Source: Holdemania massiliensis
GTDB taxonomy: Bacteria; Bacillota_I; Bacilli_A; Erysipelotrichales; Erysipelotrichaceae
Assembly: GCF_022440805.1 (NCBI RefSeq)
Contig: NZ_JAKNTK010000001.1
Location: forward strand, 620,001-684,000
Direction: 5' to 3'
Length of the DNA: 64,000 nucleotides
How positions within the stretch are numbered: position 1 is the stretch's first letter; each line of letters begins with the position of its first letter. Below are positions 52,303-61,547 of this stretch, piece after piece. Position numbers and translations under genes: made by a program. The notes under the pieces were generated by a model, which worked only from the letters and a program-made list of their open reading frames with translations, was not told where the DNA came from and did not search any database.

Positions 52303-53496
52303 ATGAAATATATCAAGAGTTCAAGAATTTATTTTGAGGATGGAGTCCGCGACGGCATTCTGGTTCTTGATCAAGGTCGTTTTGCCGGCTTTCTCGCTCC
52401 TCAAACCCACGTTAGCGAAGTCCTGGATTTTGGTGATCAGCGGATCATTCCCGGCATTTTTGATACGCATAATCACGGCACTTACGGCTATGCGCTGAAT
52501 CCGCTTCCGGAACAAAGCAAAGAATCGATTGATCGGGAAATCCGCGGCTATTTGAAAGCTTTGACATATGAGGGAGTAACCAGTGTTTTTCCTACCTGTG
52601 AACCGCCGATCATTGAAAATACGGCGCGGATTGCCGAGGAAAAACCGATCGGCGCTCAAATTCTGGGAATTCACAGCGAAGGTCCTTATCTGAACCGCGT
52701 GGGAGAGAATGGCCGTCCAATGCCTTCACCGCCGGTCGATATGGAGGTCGTGCGCAAAATGGTGGCGGATGCCTGCGGGAAACTTCGGTTAGTTGCACTG
52801 GCGCCGGAGATTGAAGGAATTCAGGAGGCCATGCAGTATTTCCTGAAGCATGACGTGAAGCTGGCCTTCGCTCACAGCGACCTGAAGAGTGAGGGAACAA
52901 AGCAGGCGATTGCCCAGGGGATTACAGTAGCCACACATTTATCCAATGTTATGACCGGGCTGCATCATCGGGACCTGGGAGCCTTGGGTACCTTACTGAT
53001 GAGTGATCAGGTAGATTGCGAATTGATCTGCGACGGCCTGCATGTCTCCTTAGACTTCATTGGTTTGTTATTAAAAATCAAAGACAGTTCCCGGTTTATG
53101 ATGATTTCAGATTCCAGTGAACTAGCGGGATTAAAACCTGGGGTCTATGACAGTTTCTGGCCATTGCCGATCACCGTCGATGAACAGGGATATTTAAAAG
53201 ATGCCGACGGTCGGCTGTGCGGGAGCAGCAAATCCGTCCTGTTTGGAATGGGAAATCTTGTGGAAAAACTCGGATTGCCGCTGGAACAGGTTATTCGAAT
53301 GGCCTCACTGAATCCAGCCCGGATTTATGGTTTTGATGCGAAGAAGGGTTCAATTGCCTTCGGCAAAGATGCTGATTTTGTCGTCATCAGTGAGGATTAT
53401 CAGGCCAGAGCTACCTTTGTCGGCGGAAAATGCGTCTATGACGCTGCAAAGGAGGAACGGATTTTCAACCCCGAATTAGGCAGCATCCGGAAATAG
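52303..53496 (+). CDS. nagA: N-acetylhexosamine-6-phosphate deacetylase (NagA/AgaA)
   Basis: 397 residues. It removes acetate from GlcNAc-6-P or GalNAc-6-P. Metal and catalytic motifs: DTHNHG, HSEGPYLN, FAHSD, ATHLSNVMTGLHH, ICDGLHVS and ISDSSE, the last in the place of the usual TDA/TDS catalytic Asp. It starts one base after the IID stop. A mannose-family PTS with this enzyme is the pattern of amino-sugar operons, so the imported sugar is probably an N-acetylhexosamine; which one cannot be told. No deaminase or aldolase gene is in the operon. Confidence 0.9.
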   Translation: MKYIKSSRIYFEDGVRDGILVLDQGRFAGFLAPQTHVSEVLDFGDQRIIPGIFDTHNHGTYGYALNPLPEQSKESIDREIRGYLKALTYEGVTSVFPTCEPPIIENTARIAEEKPIGAQILGIHSEGPYLNRVGENGRPMPSPPVDMEVVRKMVADACGKLRLVALAPEIEGIQEAMQYFLKHDVKLAFAHSDLKSEGTKQAIAQGITVATHLSNVMTGLHHRDLGALGTLLMSDQVDCELICDGLHVSLDFIGLLLKIKDSSRFMMISDSSELAGLKPGVYDSFWPLPITVDEQGYLKDADGRLCGSSKSVLFGMGNLVEKLGLPLEQVIRMASLNPARIYGFDAKKGSIAFGKDADFVVISEDYQARATFVGGKCVYDAAKEERIFNPELGSIRK

Positions 53497-53499
53497 AAA

Positions 53500-53541
53500 A
53501 GATCGGCAGGTGTCTTCCCCAAAGCCCTGCCGATTCCTTTT
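53500..53541 (+). terminator. Terminator after nagA
   Basis: ATCGGCAGG (53502-53510) pairs with CCTGCCGAT (53526-53534), followed by TCCTTTT. The regulator gene that follows may have its own promoter or depend on readthrough. Confidence 0.8.
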
Positions 53542-53583
53542 GCCTTGATGTCGATTTGACTTGATGAAGAAAGGAGGGAGAAT

Positions 53584-55560
53584 ATGATTGCCAATCACCG
53601 ACAGTTGTCGCTGCTGTATGAGTTGATGACACATGTCGAATTTATTCACGCGGATGTTTTAAGCCAGCGCTTTCAGGTGAGCACCAAAACGATTCGCAGC
53701 GACATCGGAATGATCAACGATACGATCCGCTCCCTGTCTATGAAAATCGAGTTTCGTAAGGGCCGCGGCTATCGTTATCTGACGCAGAATCCGGAAAAAA
53801 GCGAAGAATTGATCGCGCAGTTTCAATATCGCTTCTATGACATCTATGATCTGCGGGAGAATTTTAAGGAAAGAGTCAATTTGCTGCTGCGAAAACTGAT
53901 GGAAAACGAAGGTTCAGTAAAATTAGAGACTTTGGCTCAGCAAGTGGGATTAACTCCCGCGGCGATTTCCAAGGAACTGAAGGAAGTCAGAAAAATATTG
54001 AAGGCTTATCATTTGGAGCTGCGCAGCCGTCCGTATTATGGACTGACAATCGTTGGCGGGGAGATTGAGTTCCGGTATTGTTTAATGGATTCTCTGACCT
54101 ATTTTTATTATAAAGTAAAATGGTTCGATCTGTTTGGAGAACAGGAGCTGCCGTCCGATTTAGAGAAGACTCATCGCATGAAGATTTTAAATACTCTGAT
54201 TAACTATTTAAAGAAATATGACTATGTAATCAGTGACGCAGCCTGTCAGAAAATGACAATCATGATCATCATTGCCGCCCGTCGGATTCGAGCTCATCAC
54301 ACGCTGGAGTTTACAGCGGAGGAAGCCACCTGCTTGAGGATTCCGAAAGAATATGAAATGATCGTTGATTTATGCCGGGCCTTGGAAGCGATGGAGGTTT
54401 TTGAAGGCTGTGTCTGGGATGAAAATGAGGTTTTGTTTTTGACGCTGTTTTTCCTCTGCAATATTGACTTGTATGAAAATAACTGCAAGTTCTGGGATTA
54501 CGGTATTTTCTATGAAACAACACAGAAATGCGTTAATGAAGTCAGCCGGCGCTTGTATGAACATCATTTGGATTTAATGAAAATCCCTGATTTTAGTCAG
54601 AAGCTGACGAAAGTGCTGCTTCCGATTACCATTGCCATGCAGTTTGGAATTCGGGAAAAGCATACGATCAGCCGGATTACCAGTATTGTAAAGCTGACAC
54701 CGTTTTGCAGTGCGGTCGTTTCTTTGATCAATCAAGTGTTCAGGGAGTTTTTTCATGAAGATCTGGGCGAAGAATCGTATTGCGTATTGATTCTGTTTAT
54801 TTATAATACGCTGAAGCAAACTGAAGATCCGGGTCGGCGGCTGAAGCTGCTGATCAATCCGATTTTAAATCGCTTTGTCGGCGAATCATTACGCCAGGAA
54901 CTGTTTGGCCGGTATGGCAGCAAAATTGAACAGATTGATATTTTAAAACCGTTTCAGGATATGGAAGATACTGCGATGAAGCAATACGACTGCCTGATCA
55001 GTTTTGACAATACAGTCCCCTTTCGATTGGAAGGAAAAATTCCAATCCTGCGCGTCGATTATTTTCTGACAGATGAAGACGATCAAAGGATATATCATCA
55101 GCTGATTCAGCCTTTAACGCAGATTGCCTGTCCCTTTGCACCCTTCTCCGTGAAAGAGCTGAGTCAGGAAGCCGGCGGGTTGAATGAAGCAGGTCTGATG
55201 CAGCTTTTAAATGAGAAAACGGGCGGAATCTTATTAAAGGAGCTGCAGGAAAACCGCTGCAGCTGGAACTGGATCTGCCGCAATGGCGTGATGACGATCA
55301 TTTTATTTTCTGATCAGGTTCAGAATCATTTGATCCATTTTGATAAATGCTGCTGGATTGAGGATAAACGGCTGGAATATTGTTTCCTGTTTGTGGTGGA
55401 TTGTCAGTCAAATCTGACAAAGATCAAGACCGCAGAAGAAGTGACGCGCCGTCTGATTCAGGATCGGGAGCTGATCACACGATTGTTTACTGCAGATCCA
55501 CCGGATTTCTATACCGTTTTGACACAGGGACAGCGCTTGCCGGACGGGGAGAACAGATAA
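53584..55560 (+). CDS. PRD-containing PTS-controlled transcriptional regulator
   Basis: 658 residues. Two N-terminal DNA-binding helix-turn-helix parts (HTH_11-like, VLSQRFQVSTKTIRSDI; a second near residue 115, TLAQQVGLTPAAISKEL), then two PTS regulation domains (about 180-300 and 310-410) and a IIB-like domain (about 410-510). The C-terminal part may be a degenerate IIA domain. This is the MtlR/Mga-like DNA-binding type, not a LicT/BglG RNA-binding antiterminator: the short CAT RNA-binding domain is absent. AAAGGAGGGAG precedes the ATG. It most likely senses the PTS just upstream and activates that operon. Confidence 0.87.
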   Translation: MIANHRQLSLLYELMTHVEFIHADVLSQRFQVSTKTIRSDIGMINDTIRSLSMKIEFRKGRGYRYLTQNPEKSEELIAQFQYRFYDIYDLRENFKERVNLLLRKLMENEGSVKLETLAQQVGLTPAAISKELKEVRKILKAYHLELRSRPYYGLTIVGGEIEFRYCLMDSLTYFYYKVKWFDLFGEQELPSDLEKTHRMKILNTLINYLKKYDYVISDAACQKMTIMIIIAARRIRAHHTLEFTAEEATCLRIPKEYEMIVDLCRALEAMEVFEGCVWDENEVLFLTLFFLCNIDLYENNCKFWDYGIFYETTQKCVNEVSRRLYEHHLDLMKIPDFSQKLTKVLLPITIAMQFGIREKHTISRITSIVKLTPFCSAVVSLINQVFREFFHEDLGEESYCVLILFIYNTLKQTEDPGRRLKLLINPILNRFVGESLRQELFGRYGSKIEQIDILKPFQDMEDTAMKQYDCLISFDNTVPFRLEGKIPILRVDYFLTDEDDQRIYHQLIQPLTQIACPFAPFSVKELSQEAGGLNEAGLMQLLNEKTGGILLKELQENRCSWNWICRNGVMTIILFSDQVQNHLIHFDKCCWIEDKRLEYCFLFVVDCQSNLTKIKTAEEVTRRLIQDRELITRLFTADPPDFYTVLTQGQRLPDGENR

Positions 55561-56685
55561 ATGAAAGGCTTGTTTTTTCTCAGTTATTTCAGTTATTTTC
55601 TGCCCTACACCTTGATGATTCCCTGGCTGACATCGCTGGGATTTTCGCAGGTTCAGCGCAGCTGGATGTTTGCGGCTTCCGCTTTGGCAGCCATGATCGG
55701 ACAGATTCTCTCTGGTTTTCTTTGTGATCGTTGGAAGACCCTGCGCAAACCCTATCTCTTCACACTGATCGGACTTGTGGTCTGCGGATGGCGTCTGTAT
55801 GCGTCGAATTCATATGAGGGTCCTTTGCTTTGGGCGGGTTTATTTGGCGCTGTTTTCCGCGTTAATATGGGAATTCTGGACAGCTGGGCCTTGGAATTAG
55901 ATCCATCGGGGAATCTGCGCTACGGCGTGATTCGCGGATATGGGGCTTTGGGAAGTATTCTGGGAAGTATTGGTGCTTCAATCATCTCAGTTCGCTTGGG
56001 GATTCAGGATATTGCCGGCTTTGTCCTGCTTGCCGGATCGGTAACCCTGGTTTTTGCGCTGCGGCAGCCGGAAGGAAAAGGTTTAAAGACGAAGCAGAAT
56101 TTTCAATGGTCAGATGTAAAAGCATTGTTGAAGCTGAAAGGCTACTGGCGAATGATATTGATTTTATGGGTGATTCACTTCATGTCCAATGCGGATATTT
56201 TGACCGTGATTGATAAAATGACAGCCTTAGGCGCCAATTCTCAGCTTATCAGTATAAAGTGGGTACTGCAGTCGTTGTGTGAGCTGCCGTTGTTTTTAAT
56301 CAGCAGCTGGCTGCTGAAACGATGGTCAGCCCGCAGACTGCTTCAATTTTCCCTGGCCATGTATTGTCTGCGGTTAGGCTTGACAAGCTTTGCGAGTACA
56401 CCCGAAATGATTGTTTTTATTTCCGGACTTCAGCTGGTGACTTTTCCGCTGCTTCAGATTTCAGCAAAAATTCTGATTGACCGACAGGTTCCTGCTTCAC
56501 TGAGGGCAACAGGTCAGCAATTGGCTTTGGGGATTTATTCCGGCTGTTCCATGATGTTGGCACCCTTGGTATTTGGCGGTTTAACGACAGTTTTTTCTTA
56601 CGATGCAACGTTAATGATCACAGGGCTCCTTGGAATCATCCCAGCCCTGCTGCTGGCAGGTAAACAAGAAGCTGAAGCAATCTGA
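55561..56685 (+). CDS. MFS transporter (PPP / MFS_1-like family)
   Basis: 374 residues with about eleven or twelve membrane helices. The loop 2-3 motif reads GFLCDRWKTLRKP; GILDSWALELD is typical of the phenylpropionate/nucleoside:H+ symporter-like branch. The ATG follows the regulator's TAA directly, so the two are coupled. The substrate may be related to the PTS sugar, for example a nucleoside, disaccharide or sugar breakdown product, but sequence does not show it. Confidence 0.8.
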   Translation: MKGLFFLSYFSYFLPYTLMIPWLTSLGFSQVQRSWMFAASALAAMIGQILSGFLCDRWKTLRKPYLFTLIGLVVCGWRLYASNSYEGPLLWAGLFGAVFRVNMGILDSWALELDPSGNLRYGVIRGYGALGSILGSIGASIISVRLGIQDIAGFVLLAGSVTLVFALRQPEGKGLKTKQNFQWSDVKALLKLKGYWRMILILWVIHFMSNADILTVIDKMTALGANSQLISIKWVLQSLCELPLFLISSWLLKRWSARRLLQFSLAMYCLRLGLTSFASTPEMIVFISGLQLVTFPLLQISAKILIDRQVPASLRATGQQLALGIYSGCSMMLAPLVFGGLTTVFSYDATLMITGLLGIIPALLLAGKQEAEAI

Positions 56686-56913
56686 ATTTTTCATCAAAAA
56701 TTATTCATATCGAACAGTTTTGTCTTGATTTCAAGGATAAATTCATGGAACTCATACGGATTTGCATAGGTTAGACAGAGGGAATCAGAGTATTGAAGAA
56801 ACAGATGATTCGCTGATAAGGAATCTTACCGCTGCAGAATTCTTCACTCTGAGAGCTGAGAATCTTGTCGCAGCAATGACATGAGAAAGAACAGTGATTA
56901 TTATGTGAACGTT

Positions 56914-56942
56914 TTGACATGATAAAAACCCAGTGATATACT
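56914..56942 (+). promoter_or_regulatory. Sigma-A promoter of the Tat-exported flavoprotein
   Basis: TTGACA (56914-56919), 17-base spacer, TATACT (56937-56942). ACGGAGGG lies between it and the ATG at 56971. Confidence 0.85.
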
Positions 56943-56970
56943 GGGCATAACAAAAACGGAGGGAAAACGA

Positions 56971-58527
56971 ATGACTAAAATTTCAAGAAGAAGCTTCTTA
57001 AAGGGAACGGCCTCTTTGGCTGTTATGGGCGTCTTAGGTGGCTGTGCCCAGCAGGAAGGATTGGAAAAAACACCGGAGGATGTTCCTGAAACATCAAACT
57101 ACAATGCTACTAGTCAAAATGGATTATGCAGTCTTGATTTTTCCGCAATGGAAAAATTGACGACGGATGTAGCTGTGATCGGCGGAGGCGGCGCAGGAAT
57201 TTGTGCTGCGATAGCCGCTGCTCAAAACGGCGCTCAGGTACTGTTGATGGAGAAGTTGGGAATGTTAGGTGGTGCGACAATTTTATCCGGAGGGAAGATT
57301 CCGGCAACTGGAACTGAAGAACAGAGGGCTTATGGGGTTGAGGATGATACTGTAGAAGCCAATGCCCGTGATATTCTGCGTCCGAATAATTACAGCGTTC
57401 GTGAAGAACTAGTCTATACGGTTTGTGAGAATGCGAAAGATATGGTCGAATGGACTCGCTCAATGGGAGTTAACTGGTCGATTATGGATTCTTTATATTA
57501 TGGACAGTCGGAATATCGAATGCATAATGCTGAAGGAAATGGCGTTGGGATGACTAAAGCGATGATTGATACGTTGAATTCTATGGATACAATCACGACG
57601 AAGTTGGAATTTTCCGTTAATGGACTGACTTTGGAAAAGGGTACGGTGACAGGATGTTACGGAAAGGATAAGAATGGCAAAGAATATGTGATTGAAGCTA
57701 AGAATGTAGTGTTGGCTTCCTCTGGTTTTGGCAATAATGATGAAATGCTGGCAAAATACTGTCCGGAGACTCTGCCCGCAGTTAAAGTAGTAGCCAGCGG
57801 TGCGACAGGAGAAGGAATTCTGTGGGGTGAACAGCTGGGGGCTAGGTTGGCCTGTATGGGTGCTTATCAAGGATACGCTTTCCACAATGTTGATAATGAT
57901 ACGACCAGTGATCAAGGACTGGCCAACAACGGCGGAATTTTTATAAATGAACAAGGCCATCGTTTCTGTAATGAATACGGTGGATATTCAGAATTGACAC
58001 CGCATATTCTGGCACAGAGTCACAATCTCTGTTATCTTTGCTTTACGGATATTCAAAAAGAGAAATGTGCAAATTTCGCGAAATGGGACGAAGAAGGAAT
58101 TGTGTTCAAAGCGGAAACGATTGATGATTTAGCTGCGACGATTGGTGTAGATCCAGCCGCACTGAACAAGACGGTTAGTCAGTATCAGGCGGGGATTGAA
58201 AAAGGTGAGGATCTGTTTAATCGGACGAAGCTTCCAGCTAATTTTGATGGTCCTTATTATGCGATTAAGATTACTGGGGAAATCCGGCATACACAGGGAG
58301 GAATTGCTACCGATGTGGATACCCATGCGCTACGTGAAGATGGCTCAGTTATTCAAGGCCTTTATGCCGCAGGAGGATGTACAGAAGGTTTTTCTTCCGG
58401 TGATGGTGCAGCATATATGTCCGGCAATGGTTTGCTTCAGGCTATGATTTTTGGCAAAATCGCTGGTATCAAAGCCGCTACTGAACAGCGGGGAGAAATA
58501 AAGGCCGTTCAGTGGACAAAAGCCTAA
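56971..58527 (+). CDS. Tat-exported FAD-dependent oxidoreductase (fumarate-reductase flavoprotein family)
   Basis: 518 residues. The N-terminus combines a twin-arginine motif (ISRRSFLKGTA) with a lipobox (LGGC), so it should be exported folded and anchored as a lipoprotein. A Rossmann motif (DVAVIGGGGAGICAAI) starts the FAD_binding_2 domain; the C-terminus has GGIATDVDTHALREDG and GLYAAGGCTEGFSSGDGAA. There is no FMN-binding domain, unlike the paralogue at 8081-9856, so electrons must come from another carrier. Substrate unknown; reduction of an enoate-type acceptor is the family guess. Own promoter and terminator. Confidence 0.87.
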   Translation: MTKISRRSFLKGTASLAVMGVLGGCAQQEGLEKTPEDVPETSNYNATSQNGLCSLDFSAMEKLTTDVAVIGGGGAGICAAIAAAQNGAQVLLMEKLGMLGGATILSGGKIPATGTEEQRAYGVEDDTVEANARDILRPNNYSVREELVYTVCENAKDMVEWTRSMGVNWSIMDSLYYGQSEYRMHNAEGNGVGMTKAMIDTLNSMDTITTKLEFSVNGLTLEKGTVTGCYGKDKNGKEYVIEAKNVVLASSGFGNNDEMLAKYCPETLPAVKVVASGATGEGILWGEQLGARLACMGAYQGYAFHNVDNDTTSDQGLANNGGIFINEQGHRFCNEYGGYSELTPHILAQSHNLCYLCFTDIQKEKCANFAKWDEEGIVFKAETIDDLAATIGVDPAALNKTVSQYQAGIEKGEDLFNRTKLPANFDGPYYAIKITGEIRHTQGGIATDVDTHALREDGSVIQGLYAAGGCTEGFSSGDGAAYMSGNGLLQAMIFGKIAGIKAATEQRGEIKAVQWTKA

Positions 58528-58551
58528 CGATCAGAACAGGGGAATATGTAA

Positions 58552-58581
58552 AAAAACGACGCATTCTAGACGTCGTTTTTT
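58552..58581 (+). terminator. Terminator after the Tat-exported flavoprotein
   Basis: AAAAACGACG and CGTCGTTTTT form a 10-pair stem with a 9-base loop; T-runs on both strands. Confidence 0.9.
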
Positions 58582-58591
58582 AATCATAGAC

Positions 58592-58669
58592 AGACTATTG
58601 GAATCGTCTTGACAACTTTAAACTATTGTAGTAGTCTATAAGTGTCATAAAGACTATTGTAATAGTCTT
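58592..58669 (+). promoter_or_regulatory. Three tandem BlaI-type operators overlapping a promoter
   Basis: Dyads AGACTATTGGAATCGTCT (58592-58609), AAACTATTGTAGTAGTCT (58620-58637) and AAGACTATTGTAATAGTCTT (58650-58669; perfect, 9-base arms) have centres 28 and 31 bases apart. TTGACA at 58609-58614 with a weak -10 TAGTCT at 58632-58637 lies between sites 1 and 2, so repressor on sites 1 and 2 would cover the promoter. Confidence 0.8.
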
Positions 58670-58681
58670 GAGGAGGCAGAG

Positions 58682-59035
58682 ATGAAACTATTTGACTCAG
58701 AACTGAAGATTATGGATGTTTTATGGCGGCGCGGAAAAACGCCGGCCAAAGAAATTGCGGATGAATTAGGAAATACCATTGGCTGGAATAAGAATACAAC
58801 GTATACGGTGATTAAAAAATGCGTTGATAAAGGAGCTGTGCTGCGGACGGAGCCTAATTTTCAATGTGAGGCCTTGATTCAGCGGGAGGAAGCTCAGCGT
58901 GAGGAAACAGAGGAGCTGATCAACAAAATGTTCGGTGGCAGCGATGAGCTGTTCTTCTCTTCCTTCTTAAAAACCAAAGGACTCAGTGATGAAAAAGCCG
59001 ATGAACTTTTAAAACTGATCGAGAAAATGAAATGA
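58682..59035 (+). CDS. BlaI/MecI/CopY-family repressor
   Basis: 117 residues. A winged-helix DNA-binding domain (residues 1-75, with KIMDVLWRRGKTPAKEIADE and NTTYTVIKKCVDKG) and a C-terminal helical dimerisation part. In known systems an M56 membrane sensor triggers cleavage of this type of repressor. GAGGAGG precedes the ATG. It is followed after 10 bases by the M56 gene and preceded by three operators, so it should repress its own operon. Confidence 0.9.
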   Translation: MKLFDSELKIMDVLWRRGKTPAKEIADELGNTIGWNKNTTYTVIKKCVDKGAVLRTEPNFQCEALIQREEAQREETEELINKMFGGSDELFFSSFLKTKGLSDEKADELLKLIEKMK

Positions 59036-59045
59036 GGAACAGACA

Positions 59046-60527
59046 ATGTGGATTGTAAAAATGAATATGCCATTGATTCTGATGAGTCTGGTGGGGGCGG
59101 GGATGATCGTCATTGTCATTCTGTTAAAAAAAGGTTTCGGGCGGTTTCTGCCGCAGCGATTGTTTCCTTTGCTTTGGATTTGTGTTTTAATTCGCCTGCT
59201 GATCCCTTTTTCAATATCCAGTCCGTTGAATCTGACGTCATTCTCGAAATGGGGAAATTGGGCTGAATTCAGAACGTTCGGCATTGCAGAAAGCACGAAT
59301 GTCGTTGTCATGGATGAAGCCCCGGCAGTTCAGAAAGGAACGCAGACGCAGACCTCAGTAACGAATGAGATTTCAGAACAGATAGCTATGCAAGCCCCTG
59401 CTTTTCAGCTGAATTGGAATATTGAAACAATTTATACGACAGGCGTATTGGCAACGGGGATATTTCTGGTTTGGCGCTTTATCCAGACACGCCGTAAGTT
59501 TGATGCCAGTGTTTTGATCGAAGGGGATCCGCGGATCATTTCAGTGTTGGACGCACAAAAGATCACAGCCGAAGTCTATCTCAATGATCGGATTCAGGGA
59601 CCCTTAGTTTTTGGTTTGCGGAGACCTTTGATCTTCCTGCCTTCAACGCTGGATTTTACCGACAGTGATCTTCTGCGGAATATCCTGCAGCATGAATGCA
59701 CGCATATCCGCCGGCATGATAATTGGATGAAGCTGGCCGCTGTTGCAGCCTTAAGCATCCATTGGTTTAATCCGCTGGTTTGGCTCATGGTCAATGCGAT
59801 CAGCCGTGATCTGGAGGAAGCGTGTGATGAAAGTGTGCTGACGCAAATGAATCTGGAACAACGGCAAAGTTACGCCCGGGCATTAATTCAGATGTCGCGG
59901 AAGCAGCTGAAATTCGCCTGGAACTACTGTGCTTTCAGCCGCAATGAAGTGGAACGGCGAGTGCGCAAGATTGCGGCATATAAGCCATTGCGGAAAATTG
60001 TGATGGTTGCCTGTGTGGGCTTCATCGCTCTATTTTCGATGTTCACTGCTGCAGCCGCTCAGGCGCCGTTTATCGCAGAATTATCCTCCAGCTGTTCCAG
60101 TTCCGATTCCCGGTTTATCCTGGAAGCCGAGCTGAGGCGGGATCTTAATCTTTCGCTGTCATCGCAAACCCGCAGCCGGGCAGATCAGGCGCTGATTCAG
60201 GTGCTGAAAGAAAATCCTGACAGCGGACTGGCGGCGCTGAAACAAAAAGCTGCGGCGGCATTAGCGGAAGAGTTCCATGCCGAAGTGCAGGCATTCCATA
60301 TTGACGCCTATCTGAATTTGGATGAAGCGGAGCTTCTAAAGGAATATCAGGCACATGCGATCCTCTATCAGAATCAACGATATACTTATGAAGGAAAACC
60401 GGTCAGGAATTTTGAAGATTCGATGGCGGGACGTTATTTTATGAATGATGAAGGGGACGTGGATGTGTATGTGGTTCGGGATGATCTAGGGAGGATCACA
60501 GAGCTGAAAACATACGTGGTGAAATAA
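59046..60527 (+). CDS. M56 family (BlaR1/MecR1-type) membrane metallopeptidase
   Basis: 493 residues. Membrane helices lie near residues 8-24, 35-53, 138-156 and 318-338. The gluzincin motif HECTH is at 216-220, with the third Glu ligand in DLEEACDES about 35 residues later. BlaR1 and MecR1 carry a penicillin-binding sensor domain after the last helix; here the extracellular end is a different, shorter part (about 150 residues, no SxxK) of mixed helix and strand. The signal it senses is therefore probably not a beta-lactam. It forms an operon with the BlaI-type repressor. Confidence 0.85.
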   Translation: MWIVKMNMPLILMSLVGAGMIVIVILLKKGFGRFLPQRLFPLLWICVLIRLLIPFSISSPLNLTSFSKWGNWAEFRTFGIAESTNVVVMDEAPAVQKGTQTQTSVTNEISEQIAMQAPAFQLNWNIETIYTTGVLATGIFLVWRFIQTRRKFDASVLIEGDPRIISVLDAQKITAEVYLNDRIQGPLVFGLRRPLIFLPSTLDFTDSDLLRNILQHECTHIRRHDNWMKLAAVAALSIHWFNPLVWLMVNAISRDLEEACDESVLTQMNLEQRQSYARALIQMSRKQLKFAWNYCAFSRNEVERRVRKIAAYKPLRKIVMVACVGFIALFSMFTAAAAQAPFIAELSSSCSSSDSRFILEAELRRDLNLSLSSQTRSRADQALIQVLKENPDSGLAALKQKAAAALAEEFHAEVQAFHIDAYLNLDEAELLKEYQAHAILYQNQRYTYEGKPVRNFEDSMAGRYFMNDEGDVDVYVVRDDLGRITELKTYVVK

Positions 60528-60531
60528 GGTT

Positions 60532-60578
60532 AAAAAATCCCGGTACAGTCTTCTGCGAGAAAGCACTGCGCCGGGATT
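60532..60578 (-). terminator. Terminator of the minus-strand membrane protein gene
   Basis: AATCCCGG and CCGGGATT form the stem; on the minus strand it runs into TTTTTT. It may also stop the M56 operon from the other side. Confidence 0.75.
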
Positions 60579-60614
60579 ATCCTTATTAATTGAGTAAATA
60601 AAGATGTTCCCTAT

Positions 60615-61100
60615 TTATCGGTAAAGGATGATGGAAGGAAATAAAAACAGATACGGCGCTGTCAGAATTGCCAGTAAGAGCGCGGCTTTCCGTTTCTCAG
60701 ACAATGTCCAAGGAAGCCGTCGAAAACTGATTTTTAAATTGAACAAATAGATTAAGCCGCCGGATAACACGGTGATCGCAGCGGTGATCAGAAAGCCCAG
60801 AAGATGAGCGTACGGATTAAACTGAATCGCATAGGCAACAGAACTGCCGACACTGAAGGAAATGAACATCAACAGAGCACCGCCGATAAAATCGGAGAGA
60901 TAGCCAAATCCAAAAATCCAGAGGAAACATTTTTTCCAGGCTGATTTGAAGTCCTGATGATTGAGCCTGCAGCCTAAGAACAGGACCAGCGTATCAATGA
61001 TGATATTGCCAAGGAAGGTCAGGATAAAAAATCCGGTTGAAGGGATGAAGAGGAAAAACCAGAGGGGAAACAGGACATTGTATAAACGATATTTATGCAT
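60615..61100 (-). CDS. Small membrane protein of unknown function
   Basis: 161 residues with five hydrophobic helices (from FPLWFFLFIPSTGFFIL to ILTAPYLFLFPSIILY). I do not recognise the family. AAAGGAGAAATT fits ATG 61100; the frame is open 20 codons further upstream but without a better start. It lies convergent to the M56 gene. Confidence 0.65.
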   Translation of the reverse strand: MHKYRLYNVLFPLWFFLFIPSTGFFILTFLGNIIIDTLVLFLGCRLNHQDFKSAWKKCFLWIFGFGYLSDFIGGALLMFISFSVGSSVAYAIQFNPYAHLLGFLITAAITVLSGGLIYLFNLKISFRRLPWTLSEKRKAALLLAILTAPYLFLFPSIILYR

Positions 61101-61304
61101 AATTTCTCCTTTCATATCATTCAGGTCAGAAATGCCAAGATCAGCACGCTGCCCTTTCACTTGTTTTCATTATAAAGGAAGCGCGGAAAGCGGAAAATAG
61201 GAAGTGAGGAACCGTAAGAAATTTGACAGATCTGTCAAGAATCGCTATCATGAGAAAAACGAGGGAATTCCGGCTTTCCCGATAAGAAGAAAGGAAGATT
61301 CTTT

Positions 61305-61505
61305 ATGGAGGCAATCGTTCGTGTCGCTGTGCACTTAGGCTGTTTTGCGTTGGCGCTCTATGCCATGCAGGCGCTGAATTATGAAAAACTGATTCGCAGC
61401 GGCCGTGTTGTTCAGGCACAGCTGCTTTATCTTTTGGTCGCGATGTGCATCGCGCTTTTATCCGCGCAGTTTTTACTCAATCTCGTCATCAAGATTCATG
61501 TATAA
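61305..61505 (+). CDS. DUF1146 (YwzB-like) membrane protein
   Basis: 66 residues with two membrane helices (about 6-22 and 40-62) and ALNYEKLIRSGRVVQAQLLY between, the DUF1146 pattern. In Bacillus, ywzB sits between the atp operon and murAA-spoIID-spoIIQ-mbl; the same neighbours occur here, without murA and spoIID. AGAAAGGAAG precedes the ATG. Function unknown. Confidence 0.8.
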   Translation: MEAIVRVAVHLGCFALALYAMQALNYEKLIRSGRVVQAQLLYLLVAMCIALLSAQFLLNLVIKIHV

Positions 61506-61547
61506 ACAAAAAGGACATGGACATACTCACCACTAGAGGTGAAATCC

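Noticed and set aside
53584..55560. The PRD regulator as the antiterminator for the RAT at 10149
   Set aside because: It has DNA-binding helix-turn-helix domains and lacks the short CAT RNA-binding domain found in LicT/BglG antiterminators; it is also over 40 kb away beside its own PTS.
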